Source of the DNA: Crocinitomicaceae bacterium
GTDB taxonomy: Bacteria > Bacteroidota > Bacteroidia > Flavobacteriales_D > Parvicellaceae
Length of the DNA: 40,997 nt
Reading direction: 5' to 3'
Assembly (NCBI GenBank): GCA_002713405.1
Contig: PAST01000038.1
Span: forward strand, 32,560 to 73,556
Positions 9,605 to 17,638 of this stretch are shown one piece after another (position 1 is the stretch's first letter; each line of letters begins with the position of its first letter). The notes under the pieces are model-generated. The model worked only from the letters and a program-made list of their open reading frames with translations. It made no database searches and had not been told where the DNA came from. The translations under genes were made by a program, and so were the position numbers.

Positions 9605-9954
9605 TGAATAGTATTAAAGTACATGGTATAAGAACATTTTCCTTTCATGGTTGCTTAGAAGAAGAGAAAATTGTTGGAGGAAATTACATCGTGAATGTGG
9701 AAATAGATTGTGATTTTAAACCTGCTGCTTTAGAAGACGACTTATCAAAAACTATTGACTATGTTGCAGTAAAAGAAATTATTGTAAAACAAATGAGTAT
9801 CAGTAGTAAGTTAATTGAGTCTGTTGCTTATAAAATTATTAATGAAATAAAAAAAAACTTCTCCATGGCGAATAACTGTAGAGTAGAAATTAAAAAAATA
9901 AATCCTCCAATTGATGGAGATATTGACTATGTATCGGTACTAGTAGAAGAATAA
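9604..9954 (+). CDS. folB: Dihydroneopterin aldolase
   Basis: A 116-residue cytoplasmic enzyme of folate synthesis that converts dihydroneopterin to 6-hydroxymethyl-dihydropterin and glycolaldehyde. Family landmarks are the FHGCLEEEKIVGGNYIVNVE segment with the conserved Glu, the TIDYVAV motif, the SKLIESVA segment with its pterin-binding Glu, and the catalytic-Lys region EIKKINPPI near the C-terminus. Length is normal for the family. It overlaps the gltX stop by one base. A strong promoter for tRNA-Cys begins 2 bases after its stop. Confidence 0.95.
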   Translation: MNSIKVHGIRTFSFHGCLEEEKIVGGNYIVNVEIDCDFKPAALEDDLSKTIDYVAVKEIIVKQMSISSKLIESVAYKIINEIKKNFSMANNCRVEIKKINPPIDGDIDYVSVLVEE

Positions 9955-9955
9955 A

Positions 9956-9985
9956 TTGTTTTTTTGACTGGAAATTGTACTTTTG
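9956..9985 (+). promoter_or_regulatory. Consensus Bacteroidota promoter of tRNA-Cys
   Basis: TTG at 9956-9958, a spacer of exactly 19 bases, then TACTTTTG at 9978-9985, a perfect TTG-N19-TAnnTTTG match. The tRNA begins 15 bases further on, which leaves room for a start site about 7 bases after the -7 box. Confidence 0.8.
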
Positions 9986-10000
9986 TTTTTCTTATAAAAA

Positions 10001-10071
10001 GGTCTCGTGGCCGAGTGGCTAGGCAGTGGTCTGCAAAACCATCTACATCGGTTCGAATCCGATCGAGACCT
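10001..10071 (+). tRNA. tRNA-Cys (GCA)
   Basis: Cloverleaf of 71 bases. The acceptor stem GGTCTCG pairs with CGAGACC at 10064-10070, followed by discriminator T, the expected U73 identity base of tRNA-Cys. The anticodon loop CTGCAAA reads GCA, and the T-arm contains GGTTCGAATCC. CCA is not encoded. Confidence 0.95.
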
Positions 10072-10195
10072 CTTCTTTTAAAACTTATCTAATTAAACTA
10101 GATTCACAATATGTCATGTAACATAATGGCATTTAGAAATATTTTATATTTTAGACATATTACACTTTAAAAAGAAGTTTTAATTTACATTTTTT

Positions 10196-10873
10196 TTGAA
10201 AAGAACAATCATAAAAAGATTCTTTTGGATTCTAGTCTTTAATCCACTTTATTTGATTTCTCAATATCAAATATGTTTTAATCATAAATTTCAAAATAAT
10301 GAATTGATAATTAACGAAGAAAAAATAATTCGTGATGATACTATTAGTATTTCTTCACTGAATTATTATATTTCAATGATAAGATTGCATAACAACTCAA
10401 AAATAGTTTATGTTGATAATCAATTAGGTCATTTAATTTCACATGAAAATCACCAAAGTTCTTGCATAGTTTTAGATTGTAAAAAAATAAAATTCAATTC
10501 AATTCATTTTAAATTAGGAATTGATAGTATAACTCATAATAAAGGTGTCTTAGGAGAAGATTTAGATCCTTCAAAAGGAATGTACTGGACATGGAGAAGT
10601 GGATATATTAATCTAAAAGTTGAAGGATTTTCTTCAATGTGTGCAGCTAAAAATCATTTTTTTCAATTTCATATTGGTGGATATCAACATCCGAATAATA
10701 CATCACACAATATAGATTTACAAACAAAAAAAAACTCAACAATTAATATTTCTTTTGACTTGTTTAAACTTATGAATAAAATTGATCTTTCTAAAACATT
10801 TCAAGTAATGAGTCCAAGTAAAACAGCTGTTGAAATATCAAATTATTGGAAAAATTCATTTTATATAGAATGA
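10196..10873 (+). CDS. MbnP-like copper-binding family periplasmic protein
   Basis: A 225-residue exported protein with signal peptide about 1-22. The MbnP family core is recognised by DLDPSKGMYWTWRSGYINLKVEG (about residues 122-144), preceded by the beta-strand segment FNSIHFKLGID and followed by FQFHIGG. MbnP is known from methanobactin operons, where a partner di-heme enzyme (MbnH) oxidises a Trp to kynurenine to build a copper site. Here W131 and W133 are candidate targets. No ATG suits the start, and TTG at 10196 gives a proper signal peptide. The stop overlaps the next start in an ATGA, so the two genes are translationally coupled. Copper binding is inferred from family and context. Confidence 0.82.
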   Translation: MKRTIIKRFFWILVFNPLYLISQYQICFNHKFQNNELIINEEKIIRDDTISISSLNYYISMIRLHNNSKIVYVDNQLGHLISHENHQSSCIVLDCKKIKFNSIHFKLGIDSITHNKGVLGEDLDPSKGMYWTWRSGYINLKVEGFSSMCAAKNHFFQFHIGGYQHPNNTSHNIDLQTKKNSTINISFDLFKLMNKIDLSKTFQVMSPSKTAVEISNYWKNSFYIE

Positions 10874-11898
10874 AAAAAAAAAATCTTCAACTTATATTGG
10901 TTCTAATTTTATTTTCTGGTTTTAATTTAAAAAAAATCAAATATTTTACATACCCTAAATACTTTCCAAAGCCAGTTTATAATTTTAAAAATAATTTTTT
11001 AGATAGCAATAAAATAAAATTAGGTAGATTTTTGTTTTATGACCCAATTTTATCATCTAACAATACTATTTCTTGTGCATCTTGCCATTCTCCTTATAAT
11101 GCTTTTTCACATTCTGACCATGCATTGAGTCATGGAATTAATGATCAAATAGGAACTAGAAATGCTCCTGCTCTATTTAATCTTGCATGGCAAAAAGATT
11201 TTATGTGGGATGGTGCTGTTAAGCATCTTGATTTCCAACCACTTTCTCCTATTTCACATCCGAAAGAGATGAATGAAAATTTTAAAAACATTATACTAAA
11301 ACTTTCTAAATCTAAATTTTATAAAAAATGGTATTTTAAATCCTTTGGGGATAGTATTATTAGTGGTGAAAGGACACTAAAAGCATTGTCTCAATTTCAA
11401 ATTACATTAGTTTCAACCAACTCAAAATATGACAGAGTCAAAAAGGGAAATGAAATATTTAATTTAAAAGAAAAAAAAGGCTATGAAATATTTTTAAAAA
11501 AATGCAATAGCTGTCACAGAGAACCACTTTTCTCTAATTATCAATTTTCTAAAAATGGACTACCAATTGACAAAACGTTAAATGACTACGGGAGAGTTGT
11601 TATTACAAAAAATCCTGAGGATAGTTTATCATTTAAAATTCCTTCCCTGAGAAATTTAAGTTATTCTTCTCCTTACATGCACGATGGAAGATTTAAAACT
11701 TTACACGAAGTAATTAATCACTATAATTTTGATTTATATAAAAATAGAAATATTTCACCTGAACTTATGAGTTTTATTCCACTAAATAACAAGGAAACTG
11801 TTGATTTAATAAGCTTTCTTAAAACATTAAATGATTCATCTTTTATTTATAATACCAAAAGCAAATTTCCTAAGGAATTAATTTTGAATTTAAAGTAA
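10870..11898 (+). CDS. Di-heme cytochrome c peroxidase / MbnH-MauG family protein
   Basis: A 342-residue exported di-heme enzyme. Two c-type heme motifs are seen, CASCH (69-73) and CNSCH (212-216), with the family segments LGRFLFYDP, GTRNAPALFN, MWDGAVKHL and the C-terminal SPYMHDGRFKTLHEV that holds candidate axial ligands (M270, H271). ATG at 10870 is chosen over one at 10846. It forms an ATGA overlap with the MbnP-like gene and gives a clean N-terminal hydrophobic anchor (NLQLILVLILFSGF). By analogy to MbnP/MbnH, it probably modifies its neighbour (inference). A plain hydrogen-peroxide-reducing cytochrome c peroxidase is the alternative. Confidence 0.88.
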   Translation: MKKKNLQLILVLILFSGFNLKKIKYFTYPKYFPKPVYNFKNNFLDSNKIKLGRFLFYDPILSSNNTISCASCHSPYNAFSHSDHALSHGINDQIGTRNAPALFNLAWQKDFMWDGAVKHLDFQPLSPISHPKEMNENFKNIILKLSKSKFYKKWYFKSFGDSIISGERTLKALSQFQITLVSTNSKYDRVKKGNEIFNLKEKKGYEIFLKKCNSCHREPLFSNYQFSKNGLPIDKTLNDYGRVVITKNPEDSLSFKIPSLRNLSYSSPYMHDGRFKTLHEVINHYNFDLYKNRNISPELMSFIPLNNKETVDLISFLKTLNDSSFIYNTKSKFPKELILNLK

Positions 11899-11948
11899 TT
11901 ATTTTAACTTTAAAGAGATAAAATTCAATCTTCAATTAAAAAATCAAC

Positions 11949-13313
11949 ATGTTTACAAAAAACTTTATCTTTCTATTATTTATCTCTTTGACGTCGAATT
12001 TGTTTTCTCAAAGTCCAGCAATTACTTCTTGGTTGCAAAATACAACTTTAACAGGCACTTATTATAATTCTGGGAGTTCAACCGCAATTGGAAATGGAGA
12101 ATTAGTTAATTGTCAAAAAGTAGAATACTCAAATGATTATGTTTATGTTACTGCGACTGGAATACCTTCTTTTACAACTGGTCCTTTCCTTGACGGAAAT
12201 CCCTCTCAAGCTCAAAATCAAAATGCTATTTATAAATTCCCATTAAATCCCCAGCCAAATACTGGAGTTCCTACTAATACGACTATGGGGACAATAGGCG
12301 TTTTTATAAATGGAACATCACTATTTAATTATGCAGATGGAGTAGCTTGGGATAATAATACAAATGCTCTTTGTGGTGGCCCAGGAAATTCTCCCTGTAC
12401 AGGGAATACGGAATGGAATAGAGATGCTATTCCAGCTGAAATGGCAGGTTTTGACTGTTCTAAAGGGCATCCAGCTAATGGAAATTATCATCATCACCAA
12501 AACCCATCAGCATTTAAATTAGATTTAAATGTAGTTTCAACAATTTGTAATTTATATGATGCTGACGGTCTTTACCTTATTGACAGTACTCAACATTCTC
12601 CATTAATCGGATATGCATATGATGGATATCCCATATATGGAGCTTATGGATATAAAAACTCTGATGGATCAGGTGGCATAGCAAGAATAAAATCAAGTTA
12701 TCAATTAAAAAATATTACTACAAGACCAAATGGCCCTGATGTAGATCATGTCATTACAACAACTGGTCCAAACGGAGGCCAGCAGACTTTATTTTTAGGA
12801 TATTTTAAGGAAGATTACGAATATATAGTAAGTAATGATGAAGACTATCTGGACGAACACAACGGAAGAATATGTGTAACTCCTGAATACCCTAATGGTA
12901 CATATGCTTATTTTGCAACTGTTGATGAAAATTGGAATTCTGCTTATCCATACGCTGTAAATACTTTTTATGGTGTTTATTCTAATGCTTTGGTAAATAG
13001 TGTAAGTGAGCCTACTACAATTTATACTTCAACTGTAAGTAATGAATTAATAGATATAAATAAGTTAAATATTAATGTTTTCCCAAATCCATCAACAGAC
13101 TTAATTGCTATTCAAATTGGTCAATTAAGTAAAATTAACTATAACATCGAATTAACTAATTCAGATGGAAAACTAATTGAGAAAAAACAAATAAACGCAG
13201 GAAGTACAATAGCTTATTTTAATACAGAAACTCTATATAATGGAATTTATTTGATAAAAATTTCTCATCTCAACGGAGAATCTGTAATAAAAAAAGTGGT
13301 TATTAATAGATAA
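11949..13313 (+). CDS. YHYH domain-containing protein with type A T9SS sorting domain
   Basis: A 454-residue secreted protein with signal peptide 1-20. The YHYH domain is recognised by GHPANGNYHHHQNP (YHHH at 180-183, one change from the YHYH signature), a preceding FDC, and GYAYDGYPIYGAYGY further on. The histidine cluster suggests metal binding, but the family has no proven biochemical role. The last 80 or so residues, beginning NVFPNPSTDLIAIQI and ending VIKKVVINR, are a type A C-terminal sorting domain, so the protein should cross the outer membrane through the T9SS and be surface-attached or released. It lies 50 bases after the MbnH-like gene and 31 before the copper monooxygenase-like gene, which points to a shared copper-related function (inference). 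Confidence 0.85.
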   Translation: MFTKNFIFLLFISLTSNLFSQSPAITSWLQNTTLTGTYYNSGSSTAIGNGELVNCQKVEYSNDYVYVTATGIPSFTTGPFLDGNPSQAQNQNAIYKFPLNPQPNTGVPTNTTMGTIGVFINGTSLFNYADGVAWDNNTNALCGGPGNSPCTGNTEWNRDAIPAEMAGFDCSKGHPANGNYHHHQNPSAFKLDLNVVSTICNLYDADGLYLIDSTQHSPLIGYAYDGYPIYGAYGYKNSDGSGGIARIKSSYQLKNITTRPNGPDVDHVITTTGPNGGQQTLFLGYFKEDYEYIVSNDEDYLDEHNGRICVTPEYPNGTYAYFATVDENWNSAYPYAVNTFYGVYSNALVNSVSEPTTIYTSTVSNELIDINKLNINVFPNPSTDLIAIQIGQLSKINYNIELTNSDGKLIEKKQINAGSTIAYFNTETLYNGIYLIKISHLNGESVIKKVVINR

Positions 13314-13344
13314 CTTTCTTTAAATTAAGCTATATCTATTTTAT

Positions 13345-14982
13345 TTGGAAAAACAAAATGTTAAATTGCAAACTCCAAAATATAATTTTTACATTATTAG
13401 AAATTTTTTTTCATCCATAGTTTTATTACTATTTTGCTGCTCATTTATTTTGGAAAATGACACCAGATCTAATAGAGCAATAACTTTTAGTGAGCATATT
13501 GCTCCAATTTTTTATAGCAACTGTACAGGTTGCCACCATAGTGGTGGAGTAGGTCCATTTTCATTAATTGATTTTCAAAGTGCCTATAATAATAGAAATG
13601 CCATTCAAGGATCTGTTTTAAGTGGATATATGCCTCCTTGGCCACCAGATACCAACTATTCTAATTTTAGACACGAGAGAATATTATCCAATCAGGAAAT
13701 TAATTTAATTAATACCTGGGTAGGACTTGGAGCTCCTGAAGGAAATTCTAATTTAACACCAACAGCTCCAAATTACAATATAAGTGGGCCTCAATTAGGA
13801 ATGCCAGATCTAACTTTATCGGCACCTATTTACTCAAGTAATGCCTTTCAAAACGATGATTATGTTTGCTTTACTATTCCAAGTAATTTATTAACAGATA
13901 AGAAGATCAGAGCGGTAGAGGTTGTTCCTGGAAACTTAGCTATTGTACATCATTGTTTAGTTTATATTGATCCTTCTGGAAATTCTTCTGTAGGAATTCA
14001 AAATAACTGTATGGGACCTACTAATGGGAATTTAGTTGGAGAATTTGCACCTGGTTCTTTACCTATTGCTTATCCTGGAGATGATAATATGGCATTTGGG
14101 ATGAGTTTTCCTGCAAATAGTAATGTAATATTGGCAATGCATTATCCTGTCGGGTCATTAGGAATGATGGACAGTACAAAAGTTCACTTTTATTTTTATC
14201 CAGATCAAGTAAATCAATTTAGAGAAATTGAAATTAATCCAATTATACAAAATCTTAGTTTTTGTGTTCCTCCAAATCAGACAAAAACTGTAAATGACTC
14301 TTACCAAATTCCAAATTCTTCACCAGTGTTATCTCTTTTTGGTGTATTCCCTCACATGCATTTAATTGGTAAATCTATTGAAACTTACGGTCTAAACTCA
14401 AATGGCGACACAAGTAAATTTATAAGGGTTCCTAACTGGGATTTTGAATGGCAAGGAGCTTATCATTTTAGAAAAATGCCAAAACTTGATCCTGGAAGTA
14501 CTATAAAGGCTTCCGCATTTTATGACAACACATCAGCAAATTTACACAATCCAAACACTCCTCCTCAGACTATTTGTGGTGGTTTAAACACAACTGATGA
14601 AATGTTTGTAATCTACTATCTATTTACAGAGTACATGAGTGGTGATGAGAGTCTAGACTTGGACTCCTTAAGTCAAAATGGGATGACTAATATTGAAAAT
14701 AATTATTTATACAATAATCCAATAAAAATATTTCCAAATCCGGTTGAAAAGAAGTTTACTGTAGAATCTAATTGGCAAAAAAGAGAGATCGATAAAATTG
14801 AATTTTATAATCTTGGTGGAAATTTGATTTATTCAGAAAAAATTAATGACTTAACAAATCTTCACTTTAAAAAAAATTATGATAAAAGTAAAATCTTTAC
14901 CAGCTCATCTAATAAAGTTGGTTTAATTAGGATTTACCATAAAAATGGAGATGTTCAGTACGGTAAAGTTATAGCCAAATAA
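13345..14982 (+). CDS. Cytochrome c - copper type II (PHM/DBH-like) monooxygenase fusion with type A T9SS tail
   Basis: A 545-residue exported protein in three parts. Residues 45-130 are a single c-type heme domain (CTGCH at 60-64, probable axial Met in GYMPPWPPD). Residues 150-430 carry the ligand set of peptidylglycine/dopamine monooxygenases: H202-H203 (VHHCLVYID), H266 (AMHYPVG), H337 and H339 (FPHMHLIG) and M420 (TTDEMFVIYYLF). Their spacing resembles that of dopamine beta-hydroxylase. The C-terminus from about 455 (IKIFPNPVEKKF) is a type A T9SS sorting domain. The start is uncertain. No ATG is in frame, and TTG at 13345 gives an N-terminal signal sequence with some extra residues. The substrate is unknown, and the heme may supply electrons to copper (inference). 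Confidence 0.8.
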   Translation: MEKQNVKLQTPKYNFYIIRNFFSSIVLLLFCCSFILENDTRSNRAITFSEHIAPIFYSNCTGCHHSGGVGPFSLIDFQSAYNNRNAIQGSVLSGYMPPWPPDTNYSNFRHERILSNQEINLINTWVGLGAPEGNSNLTPTAPNYNISGPQLGMPDLTLSAPIYSSNAFQNDDYVCFTIPSNLLTDKKIRAVEVVPGNLAIVHHCLVYIDPSGNSSVGIQNNCMGPTNGNLVGEFAPGSLPIAYPGDDNMAFGMSFPANSNVILAMHYPVGSLGMMDSTKVHFYFYPDQVNQFREIEINPIIQNLSFCVPPNQTKTVNDSYQIPNSSPVLSLFGVFPHMHLIGKSIETYGLNSNGDTSKFIRVPNWDFEWQGAYHFRKMPKLDPGSTIKASAFYDNTSANLHNPNTPPQTICGGLNTTDEMFVIYYLFTEYMSGDESLDLDSLSQNGMTNIENNYLYNNPIKIFPNPVEKKFTVESNWQKREIDKIEFYNLGGNLIYSEKINDLTNLHFKKNYDKSKIFTSSSNKVGLIRIYHKNGDVQYGKVIAK

Positions 14983-15005
14983 TTTTTTTTTCAATTAATA
15001 GTTTT

Positions 15006-15024
15006 TCGTTTTTAACGATTTTTT
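15006..15024 (+). terminator. Possible weak terminator between convergent genes
   Basis: A 5-bp stem TCGTT/AACGA with a TTT loop followed by six T. It sits 24 bases after the monooxygenase-like gene and before the convergent protease gene. The stem is short, so support is limited. Confidence 0.35.
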
Positions 15025-15129
15025 CCAGTTGAAAAAATAAATAGTTGAAGTTTTGGACCAATATATTCTTCGTCCTATAATGTAGCAAAATAGATTTATC
15101 AGGCCATTACCAAATAGCCTTAAAAGCAA

Positions 15130-16362
15130 TTATTTATTAAGAGCAGATAATCTTTTTAAAAGTGGGGGATGAGAATAGTGAATAAATGTATAAAATGGGT
15201 GAGGATATAAATTGGAGAGACTATCCACCGAAAGTTTTTTAAGTGCTAACTCCAAGGCTGCTCCGTTATAAGTAGTTTTAGCATAATTATCTGCTTCAAA
15301 CTCATTTTTTCTGCTGTTAATATTCATTAGAATACTTAGCATGATGCCAATAGGACTGTAGAGAATTCCAAAAGCAACTAGTCCAAGATGAAATCCCATT
15401 TCTTTACCACCTAAAGCTTGGGATATTTCCCCAACTTTTAGGCAAACCTCTAATAAAAAACACATCAATCCCAATTGAAAAATTGTTAAAAATAAAGAAG
15501 TGAGTACATGCTTTTTTTTATAGTGGCCCACTTCGTGAGCTAAAACAGCCACTAATTCTTCTTCAGTGTGTTTCTCCACTAAAGTGTCGTATAGAGCAAT
15601 GGTTTTTCTTGGTCCTAATCCACTAAAAAAAGCATTGGCTTTGGTAGAGCGTTTAGAGCCGTCTATGATGTAAATATTTTTAAGTGAATAACCTACTTTC
15701 TTTGTGTAAGATTCTATTTTTTCTCTTAAACTGCCTGCTTCTAAGGGGGTTAACTTATTAAAAATAGGGACTATTAAGTCTGCATAAAACATATTTACTA
15801 ATAGCATTATAACTGAGAGAGAGATCCATAGCCAAAGCCAAAATCCATTTTCTAAAATGGAAACAATATAGGTTGCCCCAAGTAAAAGAATTCCACCAAT
15901 TATTATTGTAAATAGATAACCTTTTATCTTGTCTAGAATAAAAGTTTTAACTGTCGTTTTATTAAATCCATATTTTTCTTCAATGACAAAGGTGTTATAG
16001 CAACTAAATGGAATGCTAATAAAGTCATTCAAAACAAAAAGGGCTAGAAAAAAAATCCCTGATTTTAAAAATGGAATATCATAATAAATAGAAACAAAAT
16101 TATCTAGCCAACCATAACCTTCAAAGACTAAAAAGAATATAGTTATTAAAGTGCTTAGTGTACTTGAAATTAGACTGATTTTCCCTTTTTCAATAGAATA
16201 GTTTTTTGCCTTTAGATATTTATCTTCATCGTAATAATCTTCCATAACCGGAGGAATTTCTGTTCTCCAATTTTTGCCATTAACAAAATCTAAAACCGTT
16301 GAAAATAGATAGTTAAAAACAACCAATCCGATAATTAAATAAAGCCAGTTTTCACTTGTCAT
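15130..16362 (-). CDS. M48 family CAAX prenyl protease (Ste24-like) membrane metallopeptidase
   Basis: A 410-residue integral membrane zinc protease. The catalytic motif HEVGH (AVLAHEVGHYKKKH) and the third zinc ligand in KNEFEADNYA are present. Multiple TM segments (near 5-22, 62-82, 95-115, 145-168, 175-195, and two flanking the zinc motif region) match the Ste24 fold. The segment SKRSTKANAFFSGLG is also family-specific. In bacteria these enzymes act in membrane protein quality control, as CAAX prenylation itself is absent. The pfkB-like gene ends 6 bases upstream, so the two are likely co-transcribed. Confidence 0.92.
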   Translation of the reverse strand: MTSENWLYLIIGLVVFNYLFSTVLDFVNGKNWRTEIPPVMEDYYDEDKYLKAKNYSIEKGKISLISSTLSTLITIFFLVFEGYGWLDNFVSIYYDIPFLKSGIFFLALFVLNDFISIPFSCYNTFVIEEKYGFNKTTVKTFILDKIKGYLFTIIIGGILLLGATYIVSILENGFWLWLWISLSVIMLLVNMFYADLIVPIFNKLTPLEAGSLREKIESYTKKVGYSLKNIYIIDGSKRSTKANAFFSGLGPRKTIALYDTLVEKHTEEELVAVLAHEVGHYKKKHVLTSLFLTIFQLGLMCFLLEVCLKVGEISQALGGKEMGFHLGLVAFGILYSPIGIMLSILMNINSRKNEFEADNYAKTTYNGAALELALKKLSVDSLSNLYPHPFYTFIHYSHPPLLKRLSALNK

Positions 16363-16368
16363 TTGAAA

Positions 16369-17280
16369 TTAATTAAAACTCACTAGATTTTTAAAGTCGT
16401 TAATTCTTTCTTCAATTTGAGATTTATCTAGCTCTATTAACTTCTCAATCCCAAATTTTTCTACTGTAAATGATGCCATTGCAGAGCCAACAATAATTGC
16501 TTTTTTCATGGCTTCCCAATTTATGGTATCACAACTAGAAAGATGGCCAACAAAACCACCAGCAAATGTATCTCCTGCTCCAGTTGGATCAAAAACTTCT
16601 TCTAATGGAAGCGCAGGTGCATAAAAAATATTGTCGTCACCAAATAATAAAGCACCATGTTCTCCTTTTTTGATAATGAGGTATTTAGGTCCCATTTCAA
16701 GAATTATTTTAGCAGCTTTTCTAAGAGAGTGAACTCCAGAAAGTAGTCTTGCTTCTTCATCATTAATTGTTAATATATCTATTTCTTTAATTACCTTCTT
16801 CAAATCCTCCATAGCAATTTCCATCCAAAAATTCATGGTGTCTAGGACAATTAATTTTGGACGAGTTTGCATTTGCTGAATAACTTTGATTTGAACTGAA
16901 GGAGTAAGATTTCCAAGCATTAGAATATCACAGTCTTGGTAACTATCAGGCACTATAGGGTCAAATGATTCTATAACGTTGAGTTGTGTATCTAAAGTAT
17001 CTCTTGTATTCATGTCTTGATGGTATTTTCCAGACCAAAAGAAAGTTTTTTCACCATTTTTTATTTGGAGTCCTTCGGTATTAATTCCTCTCTCTTTAAA
17101 AAGGGCTATGATTTCTTTAGGAAAATCTTCTCCAACTACAGAAATTAAGTGAGGAGAATTATTAAAATAAGCTGCGGAAAGACTTATATAGGTACATGCT
17201 CCTCCAACAATTTTATCAGTTTTTCCAAATGGAGTTTCAATGGCATCAAAAGCAACAGTTCCAACACTAACAATTTTCAT
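16369..17280 (-). CDS. PfkB family carbohydrate/nucleoside kinase
   Basis: A 303-residue cytoplasmic kinase of the ribokinase/PfkB superfamily. The N-terminal glycine motif (VGGACTYISLSAAYF) and the C-terminal anion-hole/catalytic signature DPTGAGDTFAGG, with its catalytic Asp, are present, as is the ATP-site lysine region (YLIIKKGEHGALLF). The substrate cannot be read from sequence. A -7 element lies 17 bases upstream. It is followed at 6 bases by the M48 protease gene. Confidence 0.9.
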   Translation of the reverse strand: MKIVSVGTVAFDAIETPFGKTDKIVGGACTYISLSAAYFNNSPHLISVVGEDFPKEIIALFKERGINTEGLQIKNGEKTFFWSGKYHQDMNTRDTLDTQLNVIESFDPIVPDSYQDCDILMLGNLTPSVQIKVIQQMQTRPKLIVLDTMNFWMEIAMEDLKKVIKEIDILTINDEEARLLSGVHSLRKAAKIILEMGPKYLIIKKGEHGALLFGDDNIFYAPALPLEEVFDPTGAGDTFAGGFVGHLSSCDTINWEAMKKAIIVGSAMASFTVEKFGIEKLIELDKSQIEERINDFKNLVSFN

Positions 17281-17296
17281 AATTAAATTTTTCAGA

Positions 17297-17304
17297 CAAA
17301 TATA
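17297..17304 (-). promoter_or_regulatory. -7 promoter element for the PfkB kinase - M48 protease operon
   Basis: On the minus strand it reads TATATTTG, an exact match to TAnnTTTG, 17 bases before the ATG. No clear TTG is found 19 bases upstream. Confidence 0.5.
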
Positions 17305-17366
17305 ACATTTGAAATAGGTCTTGAAAATATATTTATCTAAATTGATAAAATAAAAAATAAGAGGTA

Positions 17367-17397
17367 TTGCATAAATTCAAACTTTGATGTAATATTG
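17367..17397 (+). promoter_or_regulatory. Probable tRNA-Asn promoter
   Basis: TTG at 17367-17369, a 20-base spacer and TAATATTG at 17390-17397, one mismatch from TAnnTTTG. The tRNA starts 12 bases later. Confidence 0.5.
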
Positions 17398-17409
17398 CAA
17401 ACCAAATTT

Positions 17410-17483
17410 GCTTCTTTAGCTCAGTTGGTTAGAGCATCTGACTGTTAATCAGAGGGTCCTAGGTTCGAGCCCTAGAAGAAGCG
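17410..17483 (+). tRNA. tRNA-Asn (GTT)
   Basis: A 74-base cloverleaf. The acceptor stem GCTTCTT pairs with AAGAAGC at 17476-17482, followed by discriminator G. The anticodon stem TCTGA/TCAGA encloses CTGTTAA, giving anticodon GTT. The T-arm contains GGTTCGAGCC. CCA is not encoded. Confidence 0.95.
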
Positions 17484-17493
17484 CACTGAGAAC

Positions 17494-17533
17494 GAGAGAG
17501 TTACGACTAAAACAGTTGTAGCTCTCTTTTTTT
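17494..17533 (+). terminator. Rho-independent terminator after tRNA-Asn
   Basis: A 13-bp stem (AGAGAGTTACGAC at 17495-17507 against GTTGTAGCTCTCT at 17515-17527, with two G-T pairs) and a 7-base loop, followed directly by a run of T to 17533. It begins about 11 bases after the tRNA. Confidence 0.8.
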
Positions 17534-17638
17534 AATTAACATTAATTGAAATTGAAAGTTGGCCCTATTTTTTGGGTGTTTTGCTGCTTTCCAGGATCTT
17601 CTATTTTTTTATTAACTTAATGGTTTAAAACTTACAAA

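Noticed and set aside
9295-9648. Open frame of 117 codons on the minus strand over gltX/folB, and similar frames elsewhere (for example 8812-9105, 4436-4663, 18225-18515)
   Set aside because: They lie wholly or mostly inside well-identified genes on the other strand, have no recognisable domain or good start context, and are expected shadows in AT-rich coding DNA.
10072-10195. Methanobactin precursor peptide gene next to the MbnP/MbnH pair
   Set aside because: The gap and flanks contain no short frame with a Cys-containing core peptide, and no MbnB/MbnC-like genes are present. MbnP/MbnH pairs are also known outside methanobactin operons.
10001-14982. Genomic island inserted at tRNA-Cys
   Set aside because: No integrase and no repeat of the tRNA 3' end was seen downstream. 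The cluster's strong AT bias is only slightly above its neighbours.
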